The notes: generated by a model from the sequence alone, not told the origin. Shown: positions 11,750 through 23,744, numbered from the stretch's first letter. The stretch is DNA of 64,000 bases from Cornus controversa (GCA_026545225.1 CM048846.1:89235270-89299269), one strand, 5' to 3'. Translations and numbers: made by a program.

Positions 11750-11756
11750 ATTTATA
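11750..11756 (-). promoter_or_regulatory. TATA box of LRR receptor kinase copy 1
   Basis: TATAAAT on the minus strand lies about 85 bp upstream of the start codon. It is within a leader block conserved at the intact gene (46016-46022) and at the remnants at 19626 and 49431. Confidence 0.6.
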
Positions 11757-12293
11757 GACCAATGCTACACCCATTCATTCGTGATATTTTGAGAGGCTTA
11801 GACTGAGTAATAATCTCTGCAGAATCGAATCAAGAATCAAATGAAGAATATGAGAATATACTTTCTTTTTGTTTAATCCTAACTGCAGGCCTGCAAAAGA
11901 TTAATCATGGGACCAAAATATGTTCTCCTGACTTGAACCAACTTTTTTTATTCTTCTTTCCTTCTTTTGTTTTGTTGTTGGTATGTTCTTTTTAATTTTC
12001 ATTTTCCTTTTTTCTTTTCTTTTCTATTTTTCATTTTTTGGGGGTCTAGATCAAACTTAAAAATTCGCAATGTCCAATTTGGGGGTTATGTAATCAACGC
12101 ATCAGAACCAAGAGAAAACATAGCATAAACAAACCCCTGGAGGTCTTTTAATTTTGCAAGACTTCTTTTAGCAATTAAGCAATTAATTTCTATAATTATG
12201 AACTTAGTCAGAAATATAACATCGGGTGCCTGACTATGATAGAGATCTGCTATTGTGAAATAGATAATATATACTAAGATGATATTTATTTAA
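11757..12293. other. Upstream region of receptor kinase copy 1
   Basis: No gene seen. Parts (for example GAGGCTTAGACTGAGTAAT near 11793 and CTGCAGGCCTGC near 11884) recur near 19680 and 49450, so it is shared promoter-side sequence of the cluster. TTATTTAA at 12286-12293 is the left target duplication of the next element. Confidence 0.5.
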
Positions 12294-14462
12294 GGGAGAC
12301 GATATTTACACTCTCATTTTTTCAATTGCACTCTCATTGTAAAAGAAATGTCACTTTTAATCTCAACTTTATATGTGAATGATTACCCTTAATACTAAAC
12401 TATCCTTTTAAATATCCTCTCTTTCCAATCTTTAATATTTTCGAATTTCTTTTGACAGAATAAACAAAAAATACCAAAAAAAAAAAGAATACCGAAATAA
12501 ATTGCCCAAAAAAAAAAAATTCTCTTTTTACATGACCCAAGAAAAGTTTTATATGTTGAATAAATTATCTTTTGCCAAGACCAAAAAAACAATCTCTCTT
12601 TTGGCAGGAACCAAAAATTAAAAAGTATCCCAAAAAAAGTTATCCTGTTGAATAAATTATATCTTTTCACAGGACCCAAAAATAAAGTACCTAAAAAAAT
12701 TATTCTTGTTAAATAAATTATCTTCATTGAGAGGATTCAAAAATAAGTTATCTTTATTAAATAAATTATCTCTTTTGATAGGATTGAAAAAAAAAAATTA
12801 TCTCTTTTGGAAGGACCGAAAAAAAAAGTTAAAAAAAAAGTAATTTTTGTTGCATAAATTATCTCTTTTGACAAGATAAAAAAAAATCTAAGTAAAAGTT
12901 ATCTCTTTTGACAAGAGGGAGAAAAAAAAAGTACTAAAGAAGGTGAAAACTTTATTTTTTGGGCAAAATACACTCACACCCCCATAAGGTTTGCCCAAAA
13001 CACACTCATATACAAAGTTTGCTTAAACTTACACTCACACCTCCGAAGTTTGGAGTTTGACTGCACACAACCCCTAATTGAAATTCATCCGTCAAGAAAT
13101 TATTTAAAATGTCTGTTCTACCTTTCACTAACTGAAAAACATTTTTAACCGTACTTTTCACGTTAAAATACCATAATGCTCCCAACTTTTCTTTTTCACT
13201 TGACAAAACTACCCTTATTACCTTATTGTTTTTCTCCCTTCTCTCTCACTCTCAAAACTCACTTTCTCTAATTCTTCCTCTCTCTCTCCTCACTATGTCT
13301 CTTTTTCTCTCCCTTCCTCCATCTCTCTCTTTCCCAAATCTGTCTCTCTACATCTAACCCCCACTTTTCTTTATTTTATCTACTTCTCTCTTTTAATTTT
13401 TCACCATTTTCTTTTTTATCTTTTATTTTTTTCTCTTTCACTGTTTGCCATGGCAGTGCACAAGAAAATTGGCAATGATAGCATGACTTTGGTGGTGGCA
13501 GTTGTGTCTAGGTAATAGTAGAGAGAAGATAACAGAGGAGACCTATATGAAGAGTGTTATAAGAGTACATGAGTTGAAATACCCCCTAGAAAATTTCGCG
13601 CATGAAGTGTCCAGTCTCATACACAAAACTTGAGGGATACTAACAATTGATAGCAAACAAGCATAGAATACAATGACAAAAGAAAAAGAATTATAAATGC
13701 TGAAAGGAAAGTCTAACTGAAATAAATAATCATGCTAAATAACATTGTATTATTCTGATTGATACAACTTGAAAATCCGGTAACCCGCGGACCCCTTAAT
13801 AAAAAAAAACATAAAAGTAAAACTTTATAAACAGATTTAAGTCCCTACACTAAAGTATGGTAAGGAATGGATGATTGTCACGCTTTACAAACTCTACGCA
13901 CAAATCTTCAGGTAGAAACTGTCTGGAACCTAAAATATCAATAAAGTGGGTTAAACCCACAAGCAAATTCTCTCTACTACAACCCAATCAGAGAATCGGT
14001 AAACATACCCTCTATATGAGGATAGTAAAGACATATAGATATAATTATACCGTTTAGTCATTAAATCTCCTATCTTAGAAGTAACTAGAACTATATTCTG
14101 AACTAACCCATCCATTATCACAATAAAGATAAAACAAATTTCTAAGTTCAAACCATAGACAATCCTAACATGCCTTCTTCCATATATTCTACAAATGTCT
14201 TACAAGGTATTAGGCAAACCTATCCTGCCTCCACCAATAATCCTTTCCCAAGACAACAAATTTATGTTTATATACAATTAAAGATAACCCACCAACTCAT
14301 AAATATATATCCCTAATTAACCCTATGACCCAAGAATAGAGCCGCCCCACACCCTACACTAACACATCAGTTATCTTAATGCAAGTGCAGACTAGTTTTA
14401 AGTTTACACAAGAAATAATCGTAACATGCTCGAACATATAATGAGAAACGTTCTTACTAGAT

Positions 14463-15052
14463 ATTAGGCAATCCTGACATGCTCTCAATAAAATATAAAG
14501 ATACCATATTAGGTGTTTGGCGATCCCGACACGCCTTGGCAATCCCAACATGCCAAATATAATGCATAGATACCTTATCAGGTATTAGGCGATCCTAACA
14601 CGCCTTGACAATTCCAATATGTCAAATATAATGCATAGATACCTTATTAGGTATTAGGCGATCCTAACACGCCTTGGCAATCCCAACATGCCAAATATAA
14701 TGCATAGATACCATATTAGGTATTAGGCGATCCCGACACGCCTTGGCAATCCCAACATGCCAAATATAATGCATAGATACCTTATTAGGTATGGGCGATC
14801 CTGACACGCCGGGCAATCCTTACATGCCAAAATAAAATGCATAGATACCTTATTAGGTATGGGCGATACTAACACGCCGGGCAATCCTTACATGCCAAAA
14901 TAAAATGCATAGATACCTTATTAGGTATGGGCGATCCTAACACGCCGGGCAATCCTTACATGCCAAAATAAAATGTATATATACCTTATTAGGTATGGGC
15001 GATCCTGACACGCCGGACAATCCTTACATGTCAAATAAAATGTATAGATACA
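14463..15052. repeat. Minisatellite in the solo LTR, about eight 66-69-bp units
   Basis: Units read TTATTAGGTAT..GGCGATCC..ACACGCC..GGCAATCC..ACATGCC..AAATGCATAGATACC. The left units contain TATTAGGCGATCC and CGCCTTGGCAATCCC, the right ones GTATGGGCGATCC and CGCCGGGCAATCC, so two sub-types expanded side by side. There are no unique spacers, so it is not CRISPR-like. Reading frames are closed. Confidence 0.85.
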
Positions 15053-16446
15053 TTCCCAATATGAAACATAAAATAAACAAGGTGCATTATGATTTTAATT
15101 TGCACAAACAAAGTAATTCAAATTATCCGACATGAAATTATCACCATAAGACAAATCGTTCACAAGTAAGCTATAATCAAGTATTTAATGGGCATTTATA
15201 TCCTTAAAGAAAAATACATTCAAGTAAATCAAATAACACAATTTAACCACTTTAGAAGCAAACACCCAATCCAATCCCCAATGCACTCAAATCTATGAGA
15301 GAATCTAAACCAAACTCTTATCTAGGTTTCTAGGCCTATTCTACTTCTAATAACCCTATTAAATTATTCTTGAATTTTCTAGAATTTTTAAAAATATTTT
15401 CAACAAATAAAAGAAGGTGAAAACCCAACTTCTAGATACTTTAAAAATTAATTGAACACTAAGGGAAGCTCCTTTCGAGATGAAAATTTAAAACCAAGTT
15501 TATTTAACCTCCATAAAGTTACAATAAAAATTTGGAAATTTTTGTAATTATAAAAGTATTTTCTAAAATTACAGAAAGTGAAAAACCCAACTTTTGGACA
15601 CTTTTAAAAATCAATTGAACAACAAGGAAAGATTATTTTGAGTTGAAAATTTAAACCCAAGTGTATTTAGCCTCCATAAAGTTACAGTAAAATTTGAGAA
15701 TTTTTAGAATTTCTTAGTATTTTCTAAAATTAAAGAAGCTGAAATACCCAGCTTTTAAACATTTTAAAAATTAATTTAAAGACAATGGTAAATCATTTTG
15801 ACATGAAATTTAAACCCCACGCTCCTTAGGCTCCCAGAAAGTTGACATAAAATTTTGGGAATTTTTAGAATTACAAAAGTATTTTTTTAAAAAATGATTT
15901 TATGAATTTTCAAGTTTTTTCAAAAATTTTAAAAATTCAAAACAAATACCAAAATAATTTGGAATGGGCCCATATCGGACCCAGAGGTGACCCCCTCGAG
16001 TGGGCCCCAAAAATGACCTTCCGGTCACCGGTTGTCTTTGGCGCCTGCCGGACGCGCCCCCACGCTCCGGCGGCGCGCTGCCCCCTTCCTCTTTTTTTTT
16101 TTCTTTCCTTCCCTCACCTGAAACTCCAGCGGGCAACAATGGTGGCCGAACTTCCCGATCTCTTTTCCATCACTTTCGGGCACCAAATCGCGCATATGAA
16201 TATACCATTGAACTCGTATCGATCTACGCTACGTATTGATACCAAAATTACCCCCTCTCGCGGCCTAATTCAAAAACGCCCAATTTCAAGTTTCAAAAAT
16301 CTAAAATTTCAAACTCAATTTCCCGTCAATCTACCCAACGGTTCACAACCAAACTTTCAATGATTGTTCTAGGAAGTAAGATCTACCTTTTAATCGGAAC
16401 AAAAATATTCAAAAATGATGAATACAGTAAACCTAATTTCATGTTA

Positions 16447-16471
16447 ATATATATATATATATATATATATA
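16447..16471. repeat. (TA)n microsatellite
   Basis: An uninterrupted TA run lies just left of the TRIM inside the solo LTR. Confidence 0.9.
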
Positions 16472-16485
16472 CCCGCCTATACAGT

Positions 16486-17054
16486 TGTAGTAACCCTTGT
16501 GGACGAGTGTGAGTGGGCGGGTGCGAAGACAGACACTGGGCTGAGCTACCACACTGACAGGGTACAGGGTGCTCAATCCCACATCGCTTGGGTGTGAAAA
16601 AGGGGATGTGCTTATATGTAGTATGTTCTCTTCAAATGGTATTAGTCCTTTTGGGATAAAATCCAAGAGCAAAATCGTGCGGGCTCAGGCCCAAAGCAGA
16701 CAATATCATACCATGTGTTGGAGCGGGGTATTACAGTTGGTATTAGAGCCTGAACCTAGCCGGAAGTGTGCTGACGAGGATGTCGGGCCTCGTAGGGGGT
16801 GGATTGTAGTAACCCTTATGAACGGGTGTGAGTGGGCTGGTGCGAAGACAAACACTATGCTGAGCTACCACACTGACAGGGTACGGGGTGCTCAATCCCA
16901 CATCGCCTGGGTGTGAAAAAGGGGATGTGCTTATATGTAGTATGCTCTCTTCAAATGGTATGAGGCCTTTTGGGGTAAAATTCAAGAGCAAAATCGTGCG
17001 GGTTCAGGCCCAAAGCGGACAATATCATACCATGTGTTAGAGCGGGGTATTACA
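16486..17054 (+). mobile_element. Level 4 of nest: complete 569-bp TRIM element
   Basis: LTR 16486-16735 (250 bp), interior 16736-16804 (69 bp), LTR 16805-17054 (250 bp). The interior holds a primer-binding site (TGGTATTAGAGCC, 16738-16750) and a polypurine tract (AGGGGGTGGA) just before the second LTR. LTRs begin TGTAGTAACCC and end GTATTACA. CAGT flanks both sides (16482-16485, 17055-17058). It encodes nothing. The LTR termini resemble those of the host chromovirus LTR (TGTAATACCCC...GGGTATTTCA), so use of a chromovirus integrase is a reasonable inference. Confidence 0.88.
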
Positions 17055-18625
17055 CAGTCATATATACATGTATATACATATGCAAAAATACCCTAAAATA
17101 GTACCAAAACTCTAAAATGTTCATGTTTAATTCACAGAATTATTCTTAGCATGCAAAATCATTTAATTTCATAGTTAATTGCATACAATTTCTAGCAACA
17201 TGTCTATACAATTAATATATGTATTATATATATATTCCAGCAACATGTATATACAAATATTATATATGTATACAGATTCAAAGGGGAAGAGAAGAGTTCG
17301 AACTTGCCTTGTGATGTTGAGCAAAAATAACTTTTTTTTCTCTTTTCCTAGCGTCTATCGTTTTTTCCCTATCTGTGCGTAGGAATCCTCTGTACGTAGA
17401 AACTATTGAACCCTAATTTTTTTTCTCTTATTTAATATTCCTAAATAATTAAACTAATAAATATAAAATATTTAGCCCAACTATATATATATATAGCCCA
17501 GCCCAGCAACCTAACCCAACCTAATAATAATAATAAAAAAACAAAAATAAGGAAAATGCAGCCCAAACCAACATATTTTTATTTAACAGAAAAAAAAACT
17601 ATATTTAAAACAAATATTTAACACACAATTAAACTCAAACAACACTTAGCAACAATTGAAACATCCACATAAAATATATAAAAACAGGCATTGACAAAAT
17701 TAATTAAAGCATTTAAATAATTAAAAACTCAATCAAATAAATAAAAACTCAATTTAGATATCCTCAAATTACGGGGGTAACATGAGTTTATCAAATATGA
17801 GAAAGTTAAAAGAGGATATTTTGCATTTTGCCTTTTATTACAAAGTATGCATACATTTATTTCAAAAAGAAAAAGAAAATAAAGTTGTGATGGCACTTAT
17901 AAAATTGAAAAGTTAGTACTAGAAAAAAGAAAAAAAAAAACATCATCCAAGATTAACAATAAAGTGAATTTTAGCCTCAAAGTTTGATTTTCTTCAGATT
18001 GAATTTTATTTTTCAATGACAACTAATATTGGGTCATACACATAATAGAGAAATAATATAAATTATTTGCTAAATTGAATCATCAAAATACATTAGACTC
18101 CTTTCTTTATTTCATAATTCTTTTTCATAATTAAAAAACAAAACAAAAGAATTCAAAGAATTTTGTTACTCCTTCACTAAATTTAGGGGATACTAATATA
18201 GTAATATATCAGTTGAGAGGTTAATTTAGTCATTTTATTTTAATAGATTTTTTAAATATAATATAGTTATTATATTGATGGGTAAAATTGTAATTTTCTA
18301 TGCAAATTACTGATGCAATTTTGTTTAGGGGTGTGAGTGTAGATTTAAGCAAACTTTGTATATGAGTGTGTTTGAGGTAAACCTCAGGGGGTGTGAGTGT
18401 ACTTTGTCCATATTTTTTTTTACAAAAAAAAAAAAAGTTATATAGAAAGTAAAGAAGCTAAAAAAAAGTTTAAGTTTATAGTATAAAAGGTAGTTGTGGT
18501 ATTATAAAATAGGAGATGATGTATTAATTATTTTAAGGACCTTCTGGTCATTTTCTTTAAATAAAAAGGGCAAGTGAAGTGCGATCGTAAAAAATAGAAG
18601 TGCGAATATCGCCTTCCTTATTTAA

Positions 18626-19558
18626 AATTAATATTATTAGATTTGTTAGAACTTGATAAGAAGGTACGTAGAAAGCTACGTTTAGTTCTGAATCCCCTAA
18701 TATTGAACTTTTTTATTTTTTAGCAAATTTTTTTTATTTATTGAAATGCCTTTAACATTATTTTCTTTTTAATTTATCGAAATGCCTTTAATATTGTTTT
18801 TTTAAAAAAATGCTAGCAATGTCCTTTATCTCTAATTTGTAATAAGTATAAAGTTAAAATAACAATGAAAAAAAACACAGTTTTTAATTGGCACCAAAAT
18901 TAGCAGTTCTCTAAAATAGGTAACTAGTTAAATCTTTACCGGTTGTAATAAATATAAATGAAAAAAAAGTTTAAAAGTATCACTATTTCTTTTCCATGAA
19001 GTACATGCATGTACAATTAATGATTTATTTTTATTTTTTTCACCTTTTTCTACTCTATATTTTTTAAAAAATAAGTAATTTCAATATTAAAGATAAGTGT
19101 TTGTAAATTTCCAACTATGTTATAAAAAAAATGTTTCGGATGGTATAAAATTTTCTTTCAAATATGTTATATAAGAAAATGACATTAGTGATATTTTATA
19201 AAAAGGGGCAATATGTGAAAATTGAATGTGAGTGAAACTATAAACGTCAGAAATATTTGCTTTTAACTTGGTTGGTGGAATGGTAAAAGCTCACACAAAA
19301 AGGCTAATAAGTGTGAGAACATGGTTATACTCAAAGAAACGGAACTGCAATTCAAACTCAAAGAATTATAAAGCAATTCAAACTCAAAGAATTATACAAG
19401 CCAAATCAAAAGCAGTGCAAAGCAGTGGTTGCACTGTGACTTCCAACAAATAAGTAAATGGTAATGATAAAGAGTTCGAATCAAACTGAGTAGTTTTATA
19501 TGAACGGAGAGTTCAAATCAGAGATGCAGAACTTAATAATAGCCTAGTCATTATATAT
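18626..19558. other. AT-rich intergenic DNA
   Basis: No gene or clear element seen. It contains short direct repeats such as TTATCGAAATGCCTTTAA (near 18740 and 18776) and CAATTCAAACTCAAAGAATT (19350, 19375). Confidence 0.4.
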
Positions 19559-20060
19559 ATTGTATTAAAAGGTTAATAATGAAGGAGAATGGAAGTGATG
19601 AGATTTACACACAAGTCCTGGGTAAATTTATAGACCAATCCTCCGCCTATTCATACTTGTGGTGTTTTGAGAGGCTTAGAATGAGTAATCTTTGCAGAAA
19701 CAAAGTGAAGTGAAGAAAATACTTAATTTACTAAAGATTTGACAATGTGATCCATTTTCGTTTAATCTTTTTGTTTTATTCCAACTGCCAGCCTGCCAAA
19801 GATTCATGGGAACAAAATATCTTCAGCTGTTGTTTTATTATTTACTTGTTTTTGTTAATCAATTCAAGACCACCTTTTTATTCCCCTTCTTTCCTGCTGC
19901 TGTTTCATTTTGTAACATAGCATACACAAACCCCTGGAAGCTGAAGTTGCCAGCATAGTTCCAACTATGTTAAAATTAAAATGTAACAAATTTTGATATT
20001 CAAGGCTTGCCAATTTCATTGTTAATAGTCCAGTAAAAACATTGTCTACAATATCGATAC
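19559..20060 (-). pseudogene. Promoter/leader remnant of a lost LRR receptor kinase
   Basis: The block matches the 5' leader and upstream DNA of the receptor kinases at 11666 and 45935, in the same orientation: GGTTAATAATGAAGG, GATTTACACACAAGTC, a TATAAAT box at 19626-19632 and AGGCTTAGAATGAGTAAT. Farther out, AGTTCCAACTATGTTAAAA and AAGGCTTGCCAA recur near 46450. No coding sequence remains; similarity stops about where the start codon would be. It marks a deleted third copy. Confidence 0.7.
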
Positions 20061-21006
20061 GTTTAGCTCTGAATCAGCCCCTGAATCAGCCCGTGATAAC
20101 TAATATATTAAGGGTGAAAATCTTGGTACAGCCGGCTGAAGATTGTTGGGGCCAGAATCAGATGAAGACATTCATTTCCTTCCATTTGCATACTCTCTCA
20201 TAGACACTCACCGACACGACACACAGAGACTGCATGCTCTCTCGAAAAAAAAAAATCATCTCCTATGACAAATTTTTACAGTTTTGTCCAGTAAAGACAT
20301 TTATCACTATTAGTACAAGAAATTGTTTGGCTTCTTTTTAACCAACTAATATATTGCACACACCCAAAAATTCAAGAATATAATATTTTTCAGAAAAAAA
20401 AGAAGATCCTTTTTCATAATCTTTCTCTCTTATTTATACAAGTTGAAATTTGAATTCTTTTAGAACTTTTTTCTATTTACAACTATCTTTTCTCTCAAGC
20501 ATATAAATTCCTAATATAATTTGGACTAATGTCTATATTGGGTCATTTTATCCCTGAAAATGGTGGCCTGACCCATTTTTTTTTTTTGAGACTATTCTTT
20601 GAAGCTTGTTTTCTGAACTTTGGGCTTAATTGCTTTTGGGTTCGGCCCGTTCGTGCATCAGTGGGCCCATGTGAACAGCTGGGGATTTTTCCCCTACACT
20701 TTGCTCCCAATTTCTTTCACTATGAGCTTGCCCAAACTAGAGGGAATTTCTAGAGATGCCACCTTCATCCTTTTGCTTGTATCGAGAACTCTCATTAATG
20801 ATGAGGTACCAACGATGGCTCTAAAGTATGTAAGTGACTCTTCTATGTTACCTTTGTGCTTTTTGTCATGATGCTTTATTATTCTCGGCCACAAAATCTC
20901 TGCAACTACTTGTCTTCTCCTTTAGATTCATTTTCTTCAAGTTTCCTGGTATCGGTTTACCTTCGCAGGTCAATTTTCATTATTTTATTCACATTTTTTT
21001 TTTACG
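20061..21006. other. Leader of the decayed gag-like gene
   Basis: No confident gene. Short open frames overlap at 20529-20871 (one near 20620 contains a Trp/Phe-rich segment) and may be the eroded 5' part of the element whose gag-like gene begins at 21007. Confidence 0.35.
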
Positions 21007-22994
21007 ATGTCTACGAGTGATAGTGACCGTACTCATTCTGATAATCAAGACACTATTATGTCCAATTCATCTCTTCAAATTATGGAAACTACTCAACCCA
21101 TCACTACTGTAGAGGAAGCTATCACATCTGATCAAGGTGTGGATGTTGCTCCAGTGCTTAGGCAATTAGTTGATATCAAAAAGATTTGGAAGGAATGTTG
21201 GATCCTTAGTGATGTTGTAATCGAGGGTTATACCTTAGATTTTGACTATAGTACTGGTGAAGGGGTTGGAAAAGACGAAGTTCTTTTCTCAACTTCTCAC
21301 TTGAAAACTTTTAGGTTTCCCCTTCATCCCTTCTTCAACTTCATTCTTTACAAACTGAAGCTTGCGCACTTCAGTTAAACCCTAATTTCTTTCACATTGT
21401 TTCTTGTTTGCTTTCTTTGAATCGTGTTTACAAACTGAACCTAGGTCTAAACGACCTTTTGTTTTGTTATTCCATTTACTGAGTTTGGTCAGAGGATAAC
21501 CGTTATCATCTGGTCCCGAACAAGAATAGAAATATTTATGTTGATGCCCTCACTTCTGACAAGTTGTGAAAGGAAAAACTTGTTCTGGATAAGGGAGCTT
21601 GGAGAGTTAAGGTTGCTCAGCGTTTTCCTATTCCCAGAGCGTTCAGTGTCTTCTTTAGCTGTCCGAGGGAACCTTCAGAACTTATACTTTTTTTTGTTAC
21701 TTCTTTTATATAAATTTGCTCTTTTTTTGTGTGTGCAGACGATCGGATTAGGTATTTGAAGAAGAACATTTGGGATGTTCATTCTTCTGTGAAGAATTCC
21801 CCTCACAAGCTTCAAGTTCTCACTGCTGACACATTAATCGAATCTTTTGTCCTGTACATTGATTCAGATTCTTCAGACTCTAACATAGAGATGCCTGAAC
21901 CAAAAACCAAGAGAGGATCTTCCACTTCTTGCCAACTTAAGGCCAAAAATACTGAAGGGAGGTCAAAGTCAAAGCAAGAAAAACACAATTCTGTTGCCAC
22001 TTCTTCTCCTTAGAAGAGACCTTCTTCTGGTGCTGCCCCTTTGTCCAAGCGCCATAAACTAATGGCGGATGTCATGAAAAGACAGAGCTCTTTCTCTTCC
22101 GCTCTGATCCTGACTGATCTTGCCAGCACTGCAACTCATGAGTTGTTCGTCAGTCTGACTGAACGGTGGATTCCTGACTTGAGGAAGTCAGATGGTTTGT
22201 TCATAACGGTGGCAGATTGTTCTGCCCTTGACTGTAAGTTTATGGGGACTCTGGCCTGGGGGATCTAGCCTCTCAGGATAAGCTTCGTCAACAAGGAGTT
22301 AACAGGGATGAACTTCTTGCAAACGCTCCTCTTAATATCATGGATGTTCGTTATGTTCTTTCTTTACCCTTGTCATCTTTACTTTCTTCTTTTCTGACTT
22401 TGCTTGACTTATGATAATGCAGAGCACATACATGACTATCTCCCTCAGCAAGGCTCTGAAGGTTGAGTGTCTAAATAGGGGCAAAGTCGAAAGCCTTGAG
22501 GGGGAAATGAAGTCTCTCAATAAGTCTCTTGATGAGAAGCAAAAGGCAATCTTATATTTTGAGCAAAAGGCGCTAAAGGTCGAACAGAAAGTCGTTGAAC
22601 TTCAGGCTCTTTTACAAGTTTGGCGGGCTTGAGATGTATTAGCGTTTCTTAAAGATTTTGACTCTGAAGATCGCTAATGGCTTCCAGTATGGCTTTGATC
22701 AGAGAAAACACCTGAAGCTGAACGTGACTATCAAGATCTTGACGAATTTGATACCGATCAGGGGATTGAGCCATTTGGGGAATATGGTATTGAAGCTGAG
22801 AGGAAGTTTACTGACTTTTTCAAGAGTTCTTGCTTAACTTCAGCCACTGCTGCTCCAGTTGTTGTTCCTTCCCCTCTTCTTCCATCTAATCATATCACAC
22901 CTAAAGTGCTGGTGCATGCTAAGAAAGTCACTATGATAGTTGACTCATTCAATTAGGACTTCAATAAGGAGGATGGGGCAGCTCCCAAAAATTG
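21007..22994 (+). pseudogene. Decayed gag-like gene of a plant retroelement ('putative gypsy type transposon' family)
   Basis: It starts at ATG 21007 (Met-Ser-Thr-Ser-Asp-Ser-Asp). The segment ending FRFPLHPFF near 21330 and the degenerate continuation to ~21680 resemble the domain Pfam calls Transposase_28, common in plant retroelements. Next come a Ser/Lys-rich basic linker (21729-22013), an ATHELFV-type helix segment (22041-22268), and a coiled-coil stretch rich in Glu/Lys/Leu (22411-22632). The Asp/Glu-rich tail at 22690-22990 is interrupted by stops. Introns or frameshifts separate the pieces. Such proteins act as structural proteins of large plant retroelements; that role is inferred from family likeness. 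Confidence 0.6.
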
Positions 22995-23320
22995 ACTTCT
23001 CCAATTTTTTTTTTTTTGGTAGTGCTCAGTTAGAGCTTTAAGGGATAGTTGTGCTCTTTCCCTTTTTTTGTAATCAATTTCTAATGAATATTAAACATTT
23101 TGTGTTTTTGACTTCCAAGCATTTGACTATGTTGAATTTCAGTATATGATATTCCATGAATAGAAAAACACTTGGTAACTTGGGCCATGGTCTCACTTAA
23201 TAAACAAAAACTGCTTTTCAGCTTTGTTTATCATTTGGGATTTTAATGTGAATGTTCAATGTTCGGAACATGATGCTTTAGCTTCCCTTATTAAGGAGAT
23301 TAGTACATGATGCATTTAGT

Positions 23321-23720
23321 TTAGGCTTTGTAAGCGATCGGCTTATGACGCCAACTTTTTTTATAAGCGATCGATCATTAAAACCTTAGCTTTGGTGGGC
23401 TCAATGCCTATATATATATTTTTTCTTTTTAGGCGATCGGTTTGTAATGTCAACTGCCTCTTTTTGTAAGCGATCACTTATTGAGACCTTAACTTTGGTG
23501 GGCTCAATGCCTAATTTTTTTTTCTTTTTAGGCGATCAGCTTGTAATGCCAGCTGCCTCTTTTTTTAAGCGATCAGTCATTGATACCTTAGCTTTGGTGA
23601 GCTTAATGTCTATTTTTTTTTTTTTTTAGACAATCTGTTTGTAATGCCAGCTGCCTCTTTTTGTAAGCATCAGTTATTAAGACCTTAGATTTAGTGGGCT
23701 CAATGCATATATATATATAA
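23321..23720 (+). repeat. Four-copy ~100-bp tandem repeat
   Basis: Units begin near 23321, 23433, 23532 and 23629. Each contains (A)GGCGATC..TTGTAATG, AACTGCCTC or AGCTGCCTC, TTTTTGTAAGCGATC, CATTGA..CCTTAGCTTTGGTGGGCTCAATGCC and a poly-T run. It follows the gag-like gene and may belong to that element's 3' region. Poly-T tracts of changing length suggest slippage during growth of the array. Confidence 0.8.
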
Positions 23721-23744
23721 TCACTTTTTAATTTTAATTTCTAT

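Larger units (their letters stand above)
13575..17782 (-). repeat. Level 3 of nest: solo LTR of the chromovirus family
   Basis: On the minus strand it starts TGTTACCCCCGTAATTTG (17782) and ends GGGGGTATTTCA (13575). It is flanked by an exact 5-bp duplication TGAGT (13570-13574, 17783-17787). Large parts match the LTR at 5311-7184 in reverse: the leader near 17290, the GC-rich island near 15970-16090 and the repeated AT-rich segments at 15360-15900. No primer-binding site or coding sequence accompanies it, so it is a solo LTR left by recombination between the two LTRs. Without the TRIM inside it is about 3.6 kb, long for an LTR. Confidence 0.85.
12961..18410. mobile_element. Level 2 of nest: TIR element with ~85-bp termini
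   Basis: The left terminus (from GGGCAAAATACACTCACACC) and the reversed right terminus (from TGGACAAAGTACACTCACAC) match over about 85 bp, including ACACTCATATACAAAGTTTG. TATTTTTT flanks both sides (12953-12960, 18411-18418). Without the LTR inside it the element is about 1.24 kb. Long termini suggest a MULE-like family. The flank is low-complexity, so the exact duplication length is uncertain. No transposase seen. Confidence 0.75.
12294..18617. mobile_element. Level 1 of nest: TIR element of the GGGAG..GATATT family
   Basis: The left end GGGAGACGATATTTACACTC and the right end, read in reverse as GGAAGGCGATATTCGCACTT, form the termini. TTATTTAA flanks both sides (12286-12293, 18618-18625). 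Without the nested insertion the element is about 866 bp. Its AT-rich interior (TATCTCTTTTGACA..AAAAAA repeats) matches that of the element at 35833-36530. No transposase is present. Confidence 0.8.

Noticed and set aside
13006-13206. 66-codon minus-strand frame in the level 2 element
   Set aside because: It begins inside the terminal inverted repeat and has no domain; it is transposon non-coding DNA.
14463-15052. Possible CRISPR-like array
   Set aside because: Units are contiguous with no unique spacers, lie in an LTR and the genome is a plant.
19262-19300. tRNA-like start (TTGGTTGGTGGAATGGTAAA)
   Set aside because: No cloverleaf, B box or acceptor stem follows at the right distance.
23321-23720. 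Possible CRISPR-like array or coding repeat
   Set aside because: Units are head to tail with poly-T ends, no spacers and closed frames.
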